Shown piece after piece: positions 53,849-63,307 of a DNA stretch of 64,000 nucleotides. Position 1 is the first letter of the stretch. Each line of letters opens with the position of its first letter. The DNA is taken from contig JAUMVD010000002.1 of assembly GCA_030530285.1 (NCBI GenBank), positions 21,533 through 85,532 of the forward strand. The letters run 5' to 3'. This DNA is from Bacillota bacterium (GTDB lineage Bacteria; Bacillota; Clostridia; Peptostreptococcales; Anaerovoracaceae). Under the pieces are notes generated by a model. It searched no databases and was not told the DNA's origin. It was given only the letters and a program-made list of their open reading frames with translations. Both the position numbers and the translations under genes were made by a program.

Positions 53849-55361
53849 TTTTCACTTTCTTAACGGCGCTCCACTGTGAATAATACTTCTCGCCGCTTAC
53901 TGTCTTGTATGTACGGATTCGTACGTAGTAGTAAGTCTTTGATTTCAGCTTCTTTATCGTTTTGGAAGTCGTCCTGGCTTTCTTTACAGTGACTGATTTA
54001 ACGTCCATCTGCAGCTGTTCGTCCGGACTGTACTGGATCTGATATCCTGTGGTCTGAACGGCCTGTTTCTTCCACTTGACTTTCATCTTTTTCTTGCCTT
54101 TGCTCAGCTTGTATATCTTCGTTCCCTTAGGGATGATCTTAAAGGATCTGCTGATGGTGCCTTTGTATTCGCCCTGTCCGGATATTGTCACTTTCGCCGA
54201 ACCGACTTTCGTATTGTTCTTATAGCTGACCGTATAGTCTGCCCCGGCAAGCTGGTTCCCTTCCAGAATAACGGTAACTGCCGGTTTGATTGCCTTGCCC
54301 GTGTAGACCACATCATCAAGCCCTGTAACCTCGGCTGCTTCAATGCTTATTCTGGTGGCGTCCACGAGTTCTTCATACACGGCCTGGGCTTCAGTCAGCT
54401 GCTGCTGGGCCTGCGCAACCGCGCTTTTTGCTGCATCCAGCTCATCCTTCGCGGAAGACGCGAAAGCCGCAAGCTCTGATTTGAACTGAGCCGGAGTTAC
54501 GTTCTTTCCGTATTCCCCTTCTTCGTCTTCCCATGAGAAGCTCTGTTCGTCTATCGTATCAGAGACAACACCTCTGGCAAAACCTGTCATCGTGTGATCT
54601 TCATCAATGATGTTCAGATAGTGGCCTGTATCATAGTACACGTCCCTATAGTTCTTGTATATCTCAAATGATGACATTTCTGCAAGGCCCGGATATTTCC
54701 CTGATGCAACGTATTTGTCAAATAACTTCTTTTCCGCTGTATACCAGCCGTCGAAAAGATCGTCATAACCCCAGGCGAGATTTTCCGCACCGTATGGCAT
54801 GTCGTCCCCCAGCTCCAGATCCTCATCCATCTGATTAAAAATCGTATGGTCATAACTCTGTGACGCAACACCGGCGCTGACCACCGAAAAACACATCAGC
54901 CTGTAATTAATGGTCAGCGGGTCAAGCCCGTGTTTCGCCCTGAGCCGGTTGCACTCGGTCACAAAATCCGCGTCCTTGTTTAAGTTCTTCACGGTCACAG
55001 CGGAATCAACGAATTTTTTGTACTGTTTTGTTGTAACGTACTCTTTTACCGTTGTGTTTCCCCTGCATATTGCGGTGAGTCCGTCCACCGAAATACCCGC
55101 TCCCGCATTAGCGCTGAGATAAGATTTCCCGATATTGTCATATGTCGACTGCGCTGTTTCAAGGTTTGCCTGCGCCTGGTGAAGCGCGGCTTCCTTTGCC
55201 TGCACTTCGGCCTTCGCCTCCTCGATCATCTGCCGCAGAGTATCCGCGTCATATGACGACGGATCGACCGTCTCCCCAAAGGCAGCCGTTCCGCACAGCG
55301 GCGTGTAGGTTACGGCTATCGCTATGGCCGCGATAACCGCCAATAATTTCTTACAAGTCAT
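53841..55361 (-). CDS. Secreted CAP/SCP-domain protein with Ig-like and FN3-like tail, copy 1
   Basis: The 506-residue protein has a signal peptide (about 1-28) and a helical, Ala/Gln-rich coiled coil. A CAP (SCP/PR1-like) domain follows, with VTECNRLRAKHGLDPL, MPYGAENLAWGY and TGHYLNIIDEDHTMTGFARG. After a second coiled coil come an Ig-like module (YTGKAIKPAVTV to EYKGTISRSFKI), the basic segment SKGKKKMKVKWKK and an FN3-like end. The function of bacterial CAP proteins is mostly unknown. Its paralogue lies at 60155-62275. The ribosome binding site is GGAGGG. Confidence 0.85.
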   Translation of the reverse strand: MTCKKLLAVIAAIAIAVTYTPLCGTAAFGETVDPSSYDADTLRQMIEEAKAEVQAKEAALHQAQANLETAQSTYDNIGKSYLSANAGAGISVDGLTAICRGNTTVKEYVTTKQYKKFVDSAVTVKNLNKDADFVTECNRLRAKHGLDPLTINYRLMCFSVVSAGVASQSYDHTIFNQMDEDLELGDDMPYGAENLAWGYDDLFDGWYTAEKKLFDKYVASGKYPGLAEMSSFEIYKNYRDVYYDTGHYLNIIDEDHTMTGFARGVVSDTIDEQSFSWEDEEGEYGKNVTPAQFKSELAAFASSAKDELDAAKSAVAQAQQQLTEAQAVYEELVDATRISIEAAEVTGLDDVVYTGKAIKPAVTVILEGNQLAGADYTVSYKNNTKVGSAKVTISGQGEYKGTISRSFKIIPKGTKIYKLSKGKKKMKVKWKKQAVQTTGYQIQYSPDEQLQMDVKSVTVKKARTTSKTIKKLKSKTYYYVRIRTYKTVSGEKYYSQWSAVKKVKIK

Positions 55362-55383
55362 CGTCCTTCCCTCCTGCAATCAT

Positions 55384-56250
55384 TCAATCCTTTAGCCTGA
55401 AAACTCCAAAATACTTATATTTACCCGGATCGAAATTGTCAAGATCATCCGTCACACCATAGTATCCGCCGTCTATTCTATAGTGCGCGTTTGACCTCCA
55501 GCTGTGGTCATCTGTTTTGTTCACAACAAAGATGTGTCCCTGACCATTATTCTCCGAATCCTCCCTTATATAGATGCCTATATCACCGTGTTCCATGTTT
55601 TCGACGGCTCCATAGGTTTCTATCTTATCAAAATCGTTCTTGTACCGCTCGCTGATAAAAAAGTAATCGCACTGTCCGCTCAGAGTCACCGGGAAATCAA
55701 GAAGTCCCATGCCTCTCATCACCGTTGCCACGAAGATGTCACAGGAAGCGCCTGCATTCCATTGCTCGGATGCAATCGTCGAGCTGTCATGAGGCCGCAG
55801 TTTTTCCAGCAAAGCCGCATACTCATCTGTCGGCTGGCCGCTGCCGTAGCTGCCCTTCTCTGCCTCCCCATAGGGCCAGCACAGATTGGCGGCAAAATCC
55901 CCCGGGCTTGCCGCTTTCGTGATCAGCGTGACCTGCTGAGCGACATTTTCTCCTTCTTCCTCCTGATACAGGATACCGACACTGTCCCCTGCCAGTACGT
56001 GTTTGCAGCCTCCCAGATCATACACGGTGTTCTCACTGACTGAGAATTTCTTTATGCCCGCGTCACCTTCCACATAGAGTTCATCTGTCTGTACCTCATC
56101 AAGCACTCCGGAATATTCCTCCGTGACCATATCTTCGATCTCAAGGGGCTCCGTTTCCGCGTTTTCAGTTTTATTCTTATCTCCATCCCCGCACGACACC
56201 AGTGCAAAAGCCATAAAAGCGCATGCAAGCAGAGCTATCAACTTTTTCAT
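55384..56250 (-). CDS. Lipoprotein with NlpC/P60- or CHAP-like amidase domain
   Basis: The 288-residue protein starts with a lipoprotein signal ending ALVSC (Cys20). The middle portion is beta-rich (about 45-110). The C-terminal half resembles papain-fold cell-wall amidases, with a candidate nucleophile in GASCDIFVATVM and a histidine in GQGHIFVV. I could not place it in a named subfamily, and the active-site assignment is inferred. It is co-oriented with the CAP-protein gene, 22 bases upstream of it, suggesting a two-gene unit acting at the cell wall. Confidence 0.7.
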   Translation of the reverse strand: MKKLIALLACAFMAFALVSCGDGDKNKTENAETEPLEIEDMVTEEYSGVLDEVQTDELYVEGDAGIKKFSVSENTVYDLGGCKHVLAGDSVGILYQEEEGENVAQQVTLITKAASPGDFAANLCWPYGEAEKGSYGSGQPTDEYAALLEKLRPHDSSTIASEQWNAGASCDIFVATVMRGMGLLDFPVTLSGQCDYFFISERYKNDFDKIETYGAVENMEHGDIGIYIREDSENNGQGHIFVVNKTDDHSWRSNAHYRIDGGYYGVTDDLDNFDPGKYKYFGVFRLKD

Positions 56251-56399
56251 TTCTTTTTCTCCACATACAAATAATAAAACAATACGGCCTTTGCTTCAAC
56301 AATCAATCTCGTATATGACGTTAGGTAATATATGTATCAAATATTCAGGAAACTGTGCCATACTTGACGTGTATGACAACTGAAGTACAAACAGAAACA

Positions 56400-56546
56400 G
56401 GAGGGAATAAGAGCGTTACCATCAAAGTAAAGAAAGGCAAGAAATTCAAGAAAGCGGCTTCGGCGATAGTTGCTGCCAGTGAATGCACCATCGTTGCCTA
56501 TGCGCAGAATGGCGTTTACAAAGTACTCAACGTAACCGTCAAATAA
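56400..56546 (+). pseudogene. Doubly deleted remnant of the FN3/Ig surface-protein family
   Basis: A GGAGGGAAT ribosome binding site like those of the intact family members is followed almost directly by the 3-prime coding segment (VTIKVKKGKKFKK). A further internal deletion joins ATVAA to CTIVAYAQNGVYKVL and the usual VTVK end. The signal peptide, FN3 module and most of the Ig-like module are missing. It is flanked by its own terminator and is best read as a recombination relic. Confidence 0.75.
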
Positions 56547-56559
56547 TCAACAGAAGCGA

Positions 56560-56595
56560 AGAGTCTCTGGTTATCATTACAGAGACTCTTTTTTT
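56560..56595 (+). terminator. Intrinsic terminator after the surface-protein remnant
   Basis: AGAGTCTCTG and CAGAGACTCT form a ten-base stem with a ten-base loop, followed by seven T residues. Confidence 0.9.
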
Positions 56596-56643
56596 ATGTA
56601 TACATTATTATTCCATGGATTGATATTTGTTTAACATTTACTG

Positions 56644-56652
56644 TGATATAAT
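56644..56652 (+). promoter_or_regulatory. Extended -10 promoter of the first intact surface protein
   Basis: TGATATAAT is an extended -10 element 55 bases upstream of the ATG at 56707. The only TTG-type -35 candidates are badly spaced. Confidence 0.55.
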
Positions 56653-56706
56653 CTCATATATAAAATAAGATGAGGTATGTGTTTGTAGATTGGAGGGAAT
56701 TTAGAC

Positions 56707-58353
56707 ATGAAACGGAAGAAAATCATCGCCCTTCTGATGGCGGTGATGATGGTCTTCGCCATGGCTCCTTGCATGGCCTTTGCAGAGGATCCTGCAGATC
56801 AGGCCCAGGCAGACGCGGTGGAGAATTACCAACTGGATGATGCTGAGCAGTTCATCGCGATCAAGCTTAACTTCGGCGCGAAACATAAGGCCACAGCCAA
56901 AAAAGTATATAACTATCTCAAATCATCCAATCCTGATGGCGCGCCTAAACCGGCTTTATCCGGAGCTACGGTAACGGCACCTGTGCCTTCCGGAAGCACG
57001 TTAGGAGACCTGTACACGATGACGGCCGAATGGCTGAAGCAAGCCGGATGCAAACAGATCGAACCCGGAGTCATTGAAGATAACTCCTATTATTACTGCC
57101 GCCACGTTGGCACAGAACCAATGGAACAATACCCGCAGCACTATCTGGATGCCATCTATTACGGGCCGGATTACATGTCGGAAGTAACGAAGAATGCAAC
57201 TTACTACGTTCACTGGCACAAGCCGCTGGCGATCAATGAAAATATTGACGTTTCTGTCCCGGTATGCGGAACGGATGTGAAAATCAAGGAGAACACCTAT
57301 CCATATATCGAGTATGAGACAGCTCCTGTAACGGTCAAGATGCCTGAAAACCAGCCTCTGGAATTGCGGTATCTGGCTGTCACTGAACCGGACTCCTACG
57401 GCTACTTTACAGGTAAAATCAAGGGTGGCCAGACTTACAATGTAAACTTCAGCGTCTTTGTCAACTACGCATACGGTCTCAAACCTGAGTCTGTTCTAAC
57501 CGTTAACGGTGATCCTTCTCTGATACATAGAGGCTCAGGGTATGGCTGTTACATCACCAATTTCCAGAGCTATTTCGAAACGACCGCTATTCACGCATGG
57601 GACAAAGGCGTTAGTGAAGACGGAACGATAACCTATACCTGCTCCGGGTGCGGAGACACCTATACGGTAACAGAACCGGAAAAGGCTCCTGACGGAACTT
57701 CCCTCGGCGCCGGCGCGTCATTCCTGGCTGCTGACGAAGCCATCACCGGCATGACAGAAGATACCGACCCTGCCGGAACTGCCTTTGACCCTCTGAAGGT
57801 CAGATCGACGACTCAGGCGAAACAGAATATAACGATCAAGTGGACTGATCTGCCAAACGCTTCTTCGTATGTGATCTATGGCGCTCCGTGCGGCGCGCAG
57901 AACCACATGGTGAAGCTCGATGAAACAGATCAGGCAACGTATCAGGCCACCGCGCTTAAGAAAGGCACGTATCACAAATTCATGGTCGTCGCGCTGGGAC
58001 CTGACAACAGGGTCGTCGCCTCATCCAGAATGATCCATGTCGCTACAAAGGGCGGTAAGGTCGGAAACTATAAAAATGTGACGATCAAGGTAAAGAAAGG
58101 CAAGAAGTTCAAGAAGGCAACATCTGCGACGGTTGCCGCGGGAAAGACCCTGAAGACCAAGGTCACCGCAGCAAAAGCTTCCAAGAAGCTGAAGGTTAAA
58201 AAACACGTTGGAACCCGCTATGAATCATCTGATGAAGCGGTGGCAACAGTCACAGCGGGCGGTGTCATCACCGGTGTAGCCCCTGGCACCTGCCAGATCA
58301 CAGCCTACGCTCAGAACGGCGTCTACAAAGTACTGAAGTTAACGGTTAAATAA
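56707..58353 (+). CDS. Secreted surface protein with FN3-like and Ig-like (Big_2) C-terminus, A
   Basis: The 548-residue protein has a signal peptide (MVFAMAPCMAFA core) and a family-specific N-terminal region with FGAKHKA. Next comes a cysteine-pair strip of the type YTCSGCGDTYTV. An FN3-like domain (about 360-440) leads to a very basic stretch (VKKGKKFKKA), and a Big_2-like module ends the protein (YESSDEAVATVTAGGVITGV). No LPxTG or membrane anchor is visible, so attachment may rely on the basic region binding wall polymers. Its last part is identical at DNA level to the next gene over 257 bases. Confidence 0.85.
   Translation: MKRKKIIALLMAVMMVFAMAPCMAFAEDPADQAQADAVENYQLDDAEQFIAIKLNFGAKHKATAKKVYNYLKSSNPDGAPKPALSGATVTAPVPSGSTLGDLYTMTAEWLKQAGCKQIEPGVIEDNSYYYCRHVGTEPMEQYPQHYLDAIYYGPDYMSEVTKNATYYVHWHKPLAINENIDVSVPVCGTDVKIKENTYPYIEYETAPVTVKMPENQPLELRYLAVTEPDSYGYFTGKIKGGQTYNVNFSVFVNYAYGLKPESVLTVNGDPSLIHRGSGYGCYITNFQSYFETTAIHAWDKGVSEDGTITYTCSGCGDTYTVTEPEKAPDGTSLGAGASFLAADEAITGMTEDTDPAGTAFDPLKVRSTTQAKQNITIKWTDLPNASSYVIYGAPCGAQNHMVKLDETDQATYQATALKKGTYHKFMVVALGPDNRVVASSRMIHVATKGGKVGNYKNVTIKVKKGKKFKKATSATVAAGKTLKTKVTAAKASKKLKVKKHVGTRYESSDEAVATVTAGGVITGVAPGTCQITAYAQNGVYKVLKLTVK
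58022..58278 (+). repeat. 257-bp exact repeat, copy 1
   Basis: This block is identical base for base to 59765-60021. It encodes the end of the FN3-like domain, the basic linker and most of the Ig-like module. Flanking coding sequence is clearly diverged, which points to gene conversion or recent recombination. Confidence 0.9.
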
Positions 58354-58383
58354 TGTGACAATGGGAACGGAGGTATAATAAAA

Positions 58384-60096
58384 GTGAAAAAGACGAAACT
58401 GTTGGCCATAGTTATGGCTGTCGTCATGGTATTCGCCATGGCGCCGTGCGTGGCCTTTGCGAGTCCGGAAGAAGCAGCGCAGGACGGCCCTCTTTACTGG
58501 GGAGAAAGCGCATCACCGGACGAATCCAGTGATTTTGATTATTCAGCCGGCAGCATGCTGGCCGAAGATCCGGATGTCACTTATATCCCGATTAAGATCA
58601 ATTTCGGCGCCAAACATAAGGCGATGGCAAAGAAGTTCTACAGCTATGTAAAAAGCAGCATGGAAGACACTCCTTCCAATATGCTGAAGCCCCGAATTTC
58701 AGGCGCGGTTGTAACAGCCGGCGTGGAAGATGGCATGTCGATTTCTACCCTGTCTCGTGCCATGCCTAATATCATGATGAATCTGGGTTACCAGATTGAT
58801 GAATACCACTGGGTAAGAGATGCGGGCGAAGTATTTAACGGAGCCGTTGTGGACAAGCCGGTAAATAAGTTCAAATCATTCTATGAGTTCTTTAATTACT
58901 ATATGCAGTACTCATATCCTAAAGAAAAACCGCTTGAAAAAAACAAGACATATTATATCCACTGGTACAAACCGTTTAAGGCCGATGCTGATATACAGGT
59001 TGCTGAGCCTGTCTGCGGCACGGAGGTATACTTTGATAATGTGAACGGCGCTGAGATCAACGGCCCTGAAGCGGCTTTCCCTGCCGATCAGCATATCGTA
59101 ACGTCCGGGGTCGAACGCTTCACATGCTGGGAGCAGGACGGGTACAATTTCCACGGTGCAATACAGGGCGGAAAAAAATATACAGCGTCCATATCTCTCA
59201 CAGCAGAGTTCGGTTATATCTTTGAAATGGATTCGAATTTCACCATAAACGGCGCGCCTGCCGAGGTATCTTCACCGATGATGGCGGGACATTATTTCAC
59301 CGTCAATTCCGAAATGACGGCATTGCATGCCTGGGATAGAGGTCAATCATCCGATACTTCCGGCACTGTCTTGTATCAGTGCGCAAACTGCAGTGAGACA
59401 TACGAGGCGGAATCGGCGCCTGTCGGCGAAGATGGCACACCGGTCGGCAAGGACGCATCCTTTATCGCGGTCGATGACGCCATCAAAAATATGAATACCG
59501 ATGAGGATCCGCTGGGTACGGTCTTTGCGCCTATCAAGGTGAGATCTACGGTTCAGGACAAGCAGAGCGTCACGCTGAAATGGGAGAGCCTCCCTGGGGC
59601 CAAAACTTATCTCATTTATGGCAACAAATGCGGCAGCGAAAACCATATGGAGCTCATCACGGAAACGGATCAGAAGACAGGATTCCAGATTAAGGGGCTC
59701 CCGAAAGGAACGTATCACAAGTTCATCGTTGCGGCTCTCAATGGCAGCAACAGAGTCATCGCGACATCCAGAATGATCCATGTCGCTACAAAGGGCGGTA
59801 AGGTCGGAAACTATAAAAATGTGACGATCAAGGTAAAGAAAGGCAAGAAGTTCAAGAAGGCAACATCTGCGACGGTTGCCGCGGGAAAGACCCTGAAGAC
59901 CAAGGTCACCGCAGCAAAAGCTTCCAAGAAGCTGAAGGTTAAAAAACACGTTGGAACCCGCTATGAATCATCTGATGAAGCGGTGGCAACAGTCACAGCG
60001 GGCGGTGTCATCACCGGTGTATCCCCTGGCAAATGCACCATCACCGCATACGCCCAGAACGGCGTCTTCAAAGTACTGAAACTGACCGTGAAATAG
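58384..60096 (+). CDS. Secreted surface protein with FN3-like and Ig-like (Big_2) C-terminus, B
   Basis: The 570-residue paralogue of the preceding gene has the same order: signal peptide (VFAMAPCVAFA), FGAKHKA-containing region, CANC strip, FN3-like domain, basic linker and Ig-like end. The N-terminal two-thirds are well diverged from protein A, so ligands may differ. The start is a GTG with GGAGG upstream, 30 bases after the stop of A with no terminator between, so the two form an operon. Confidence 0.85.
   Translation: MKKTKLLAIVMAVVMVFAMAPCVAFASPEEAAQDGPLYWGESASPDESSDFDYSAGSMLAEDPDVTYIPIKINFGAKHKAMAKKFYSYVKSSMEDTPSNMLKPRISGAVVTAGVEDGMSISTLSRAMPNIMMNLGYQIDEYHWVRDAGEVFNGAVVDKPVNKFKSFYEFFNYYMQYSYPKEKPLEKNKTYYIHWYKPFKADADIQVAEPVCGTEVYFDNVNGAEINGPEAAFPADQHIVTSGVERFTCWEQDGYNFHGAIQGGKKYTASISLTAEFGYIFEMDSNFTINGAPAEVSSPMMAGHYFTVNSEMTALHAWDRGQSSDTSGTVLYQCANCSETYEAESAPVGEDGTPVGKDASFIAVDDAIKNMNTDEDPLGTVFAPIKVRSTVQDKQSVTLKWESLPGAKTYLIYGNKCGSENHMELITETDQKTGFQIKGLPKGTYHKFIVAALNGSNRVIATSRMIHVATKGGKVGNYKNVTIKVKKGKKFKKATSATVAAGKTLKTKVTAAKASKKLKVKKHVGTRYESSDEAVATVTAGGVITGVSPGKCTITAYAQNGVFKVLKLTVK
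59765..60021 (+). repeat. 257-bp exact repeat, copy 2
   Basis: Identical to 58022-58278. The match ends in the Ig-like module just before the PG(T/K)C motif. Confidence 0.9.
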
Positions 60097-60113
60097 TGAT
60101 TGTATGACACAAA

Positions 60114-60140
60114 GGGGACGGCATAATGCCGTCCCCTTTT
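60114..60140. terminator. Bidirectional terminator between convergent surface-protein genes
   Basis: GGGGACGGCAT and ATGCCGTCCCC form an 11-base stem with a single central base between the arms. They are flanked by A- and T-rich tracts on both sides. It serves the plus-strand surface proteins and the minus-strand CAP-domain gene. A very similar hairpin occurs at 63259-63281. Confidence 0.88.
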
Positions 60141-60154
60141 ATATGTCTGCATCT

Positions 60155-62275
60155 CTATTTGATTTTTACACTCTTGACATTGCTCCACTCCGAACAATAT
60201 TTCTCGCCTCCGACCTTCTTATATGTACATACGCGCGCGTAATATTTCTTTTTGGACTTCAGCTTTTTGATGGTCTTGGATGTGGTCTTTGACTTCGTGA
60301 TGGTTACGGTCTTGACGCCGGTCTCGAAACTGCTGTCCTGACTGTACTGGATCTGATATCCGGTGACCTGCGTCTTTTGTCTCTTCCATTTTACCGTCAT
60401 TTTCTTTTTGCCCTTGCTCAGTTTGGTGAGCTTTGTGCCCTTCGGGATAATTCTGAACGAAGCGCTGATGGAATCTTCGCACTGATTCTGACCGGTCAGC
60501 GTAATGGTCGCGGTACCGATTTTGACGTTATTCTCATAAGATACGATATAATTCGCTTCATCGATCGCCTCGCCGTCCACCGTTACGGAGAAGCTTTCCT
60601 GAGCCAGTTCCTTGCCCGTATAGGTCATATCCTGCAGGCCTGTGATTTCCGCTTCAGTAAGGCTGATCTTGATTTCGCCGACCAATGCTTCATAAGCTGC
60701 CTTCGCTTCCTCAAAGGCGGCTTCTTTTTCGTTCAGGGTTGTGATGCAATCCTGCAGCTGCGCATTGGCCTGTGCCAGATCCTCCTCTGCTGCAGCGATC
60801 TTCTCTGCGGCCTCAACGAGTTCAGCATAGTCACTAAAGGTATCCGGGTTTTCGAGATCGATGGCGTCAGCCTTGGCCTTTGCATCTTCCGCATCGGCAA
60901 GCTGCGCGTCTGCGGTCTGCTTGGCTGCTTCCGCTTCACTCAGCGCAGCTTCGGCAGAATCTCGCGCTGACTTTTTCTGATTGATCTCATTCTGTGCGTT
61001 CTGCAAAGCGCTCTGGGCATCCTGCAGCGCGGCATCCGCCGCGGTGATGTTGCTTGAGGCGGTTTCCTTATCGCTCTGGGCCACTGTTACGGCATCTTCT
61101 GCGTCTGATGAGTAAGAAGCCAAATCTGCCTTGAACTGCTGCGGCGTAACGCTCTCACCGAAATCGCCGTAATCGCCGGTGTCAAAACACTGTTCGTCCA
61201 TCGTGCCCTGTGACGTAGCTCTGGCATACCCTGTTATCGCCATATCTGCATCGATAATATTGAGGTAATGTCCAACCTTTTGATAGATATCAGGATACGT
61301 CTGCATCAGTTCGTACGAATCCATGTCCGCGATTTCCGGATGCTGTTTTACGTAATTGTTGTAACTGCTCTTTTCTTTGGTATACCATCCGGCAAACGGA
61401 TCAGAGTAGCCCCAGCTCAGATTCTCCGAAGGATACATCGGCATGACATCTTCGAGAGACTCCAGAGCGCCGTTATAGACCTGTTCGATCACCGCATGAG
61501 CATGAACCTGAGAGGAAACTCCCGCGCTGACTGCAGAAAGTATCATCAGCCTGTAGTTGATCTTCAGCGGACCGGCTCCGTGACCTGCTCTCAGTTCATT
61601 ACATTCCGCAACGAAATCCGCTGCCGCATTGAGATTCTGAACCGTCAGAGCCGACTCTACTGTTTTGTTGTATTTATCGGTTCCAATATAGTCTTTGAGC
61701 GCATTGTTTGACTTGAGCAGCGCCGCCAGATCCTCGATGGATACCTCGGTTCCCGCTTTCTCATTGATAAACGCCCTGCCTACGTTGTTGTACGCGGCCT
61801 GGGCATCCGCCAGATCCGCCTCGGCATCGCGCAGCTGGCTCCTCCAAAACGACGCGCTGGCTTCCGCGTCAAATACCGCCTGCGTAAGCGCTTCAATATC
61901 ATTTGCCGCTACCGCATCGCTGTATTCTGTCTGCGCCTGGTTGTACTCCCTCTCTGCTGACGCATACTGCGTCGCCGCATCCTCTGCTGCCTGCTGCTTT
62001 TGCGTCAGCGTTTCGGCAGCCTCCGTCCTGATTTCTGCCACCAGCTGCTCTGCATCGGCTTTCGCGCCGGCAAGCGCCTCATCTGCGGCATCGACTCTTG
62101 CCTGGGCTTCGGTCTTGGCCTGATTGGCCTCACGGTATTCAGCTTTTGCCTCCTCGTAGGCTGCTTTCGCCGCGTCCACGTCCGTTTCCGCAAAAGCCGC
62201 GCCCGTATTCAGCGGCATATACACCGCCGCTATGGCGACGGCCGCTGTCACAGCTAAAAACTTTCTTAATTTCAT
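60155..62275 (-). CDS. Secreted CAP/SCP-domain protein with long coiled coils, copy 2
   Basis: The 706-residue paralogue of the 53841-55361 protein has a signal peptide and a long Ala/Glu/Gln-rich coiled coil (about 25-170). A CAP domain (about 200-380; ECNELRAGHGAGPL, YPSENLSWGYSDPF, GHYLNIIDADMAITGYAR) and a second coiled coil (about 380-545) follow. It ends with an Ig-like module, the SKGKKKMTVKWKR segment and an FN3-like end. The extended helical stalks could span the cell wall. A GAGGTGG ribosome binding site precedes the ATG. It is transcribed divergently from the 62450 gene. Confidence 0.86.
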   Translation of the reverse strand: MKLRKFLAVTAAVAIAAVYMPLNTGAAFAETDVDAAKAAYEEAKAEYREANQAKTEAQARVDAADEALAGAKADAEQLVAEIRTEAAETLTQKQQAAEDAATQYASAEREYNQAQTEYSDAVAANDIEALTQAVFDAEASASFWRSQLRDAEADLADAQAAYNNVGRAFINEKAGTEVSIEDLAALLKSNNALKDYIGTDKYNKTVESALTVQNLNAAADFVAECNELRAGHGAGPLKINYRLMILSAVSAGVSSQVHAHAVIEQVYNGALESLEDVMPMYPSENLSWGYSDPFAGWYTKEKSSYNNYVKQHPEIADMDSYELMQTYPDIYQKVGHYLNIIDADMAITGYARATSQGTMDEQCFDTGDYGDFGESVTPQQFKADLASYSSDAEDAVTVAQSDKETASSNITAADAALQDAQSALQNAQNEINQKKSARDSAEAALSEAEAAKQTADAQLADAEDAKAKADAIDLENPDTFSDYAELVEAAEKIAAAEEDLAQANAQLQDCITTLNEKEAAFEEAKAAYEALVGEIKISLTEAEITGLQDMTYTGKELAQESFSVTVDGEAIDEANYIVSYENNVKIGTATITLTGQNQCEDSISASFRIIPKGTKLTKLSKGKKKMTVKWKRQKTQVTGYQIQYSQDSSFETGVKTVTITKSKTTSKTIKKLKSKKKYYARVCTYKKVGGEKYCSEWSNVKSVKIK

Positions 62276-62330
62276 GTTGCCACCTCTTTCAGTCGTTCCC
62301 CTTTATGTTCTATAACACAGAAAGCCGGAA

Positions 62331-62350
62331 TTTGTTACAAATGTAACAAA
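62331..62350. promoter_or_regulatory. 20-bp near-perfect palindrome in a divergent promoter region
   Basis: TTTGTTACA and TGTAACAAA flank two central bases. It resembles the clostridial Rex consensus TTGTTAANNNNTTAACAA with one change per half-site. It also shares TTTGTT-N8-AACAAA with the operator at 4150-4169. The rest of 62276-62449 is AT-rich and holds a second small palindrome TGTTATAACA near 62372. Confidence 0.5.
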
Positions 62351-62449
62351 GAGTAGGGTTCTGACATGTGTATTGTGTTATAACATCACCGTAATGGTTT
62401 ATCATTGATCATGAGTGTCATCATTGACACGACTGGGATAGGAGGGAAT

Positions 62450-63243
62450 ATGAAACACACAAAAAATCTAAACTTACAGCATTATTCATGGCGGTAATCA
62501 TGGTATTCGCCATGGCTCCTTGTATGGCCTTTGCGCAGAATCCGGATAGTGACGTTCCGGAAACGGCCGTGCCGCCGCTCGGTGAGGATAGCAAGCCGCT
62601 TGGCAAAGGCTCATCCTACATCGCGGCAGATGCGCACGTAACCAGTCAGACAAGCGATGACGACCCTGACGGCACGGTATTTGATCCGCTCAAAGTCAGA
62701 TCAACAGTGCAGGCTAAAAAGAATATTACGATCAAGTGGGAAAAACAGCTGGATGCCGCTTCATACATCATCTACAGCAACAGGTGCGGCGCAGATAACA
62801 AGATGGAGCAGATCGGTGAAACAGACAAGGCAACTTATCAGGTCAAAGGCCTCAAAAAAGGAACTTATCACAAGTTCCTGGTTGTAGCTCTGGGCCCGGA
62901 TAATAAGGTTGTGACAACGTCGAAAATAATCCATGTCGCAACGAAAGGCGGCAAGGTCGGCAACTATAAGAACGTGACGATCAAAGTCAAGAAAGGCAAG
63001 AAGTTTAAGGCCGCAGCGTCCGCTGCAGTAGATACCGGAGCTGCGCTCAACACAAAAGTCGTTGCCAAAAAGGCCTCAAAGAAAGGCAGAAAACACGTTG
63101 GCATACGCTATGAATCATCTGACGAAGCGGTGGCAACAGCCGATGCGGGCGGCGTCATCACAGGCGTATCCCCTGGTACATGCCAGATTACAGCCTACGC
63201 GCAGAACGGCGTCTACAAAGTATTGAAACTGACCGTGAAATAG
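62450..63243 (+). pseudogene. Secreted FN3/Ig surface protein, frameshifted at an A6 tract in the signal peptide
   Basis: A GGAGGG site is followed by ATG at 62450. Reading from there meets a stop at the GCG-GTAA region because the tract at 62461-62466 has six A residues. With seven, the sequence would read MKHTKKSKLTALFMAVIMVFAMAPC, a normal family signal peptide continuous with the 251-residue open frame. The rest (FN3-like domain, basic linker, Ig-like module) is intact; the protein is shorter than A and B because the N-terminal region is absent. This may be a phase-variable or slippage-dependent gene, a recent mutation, or a sequencing error. Confidence 0.75.
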
Positions 63244-63258
63244 TGATTGCATGACAAA

Positions 63259-63285
63259 GGGGACGGCAAGAAGCCGTCCCCTATT
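63259..63285. terminator. Intrinsic terminator, bidirectional
   Basis: GGGGACGGC and GCCGTCCCC (63259-63267 and 63273-63281) form a nine-base stem followed by TATTTTATT. It lies between the convergent surface-protein and lipoprotein genes. Confidence 0.85.
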
Positions 63286-63307
63286 TTATTACTTTATTGA
63301 CTGTGAA

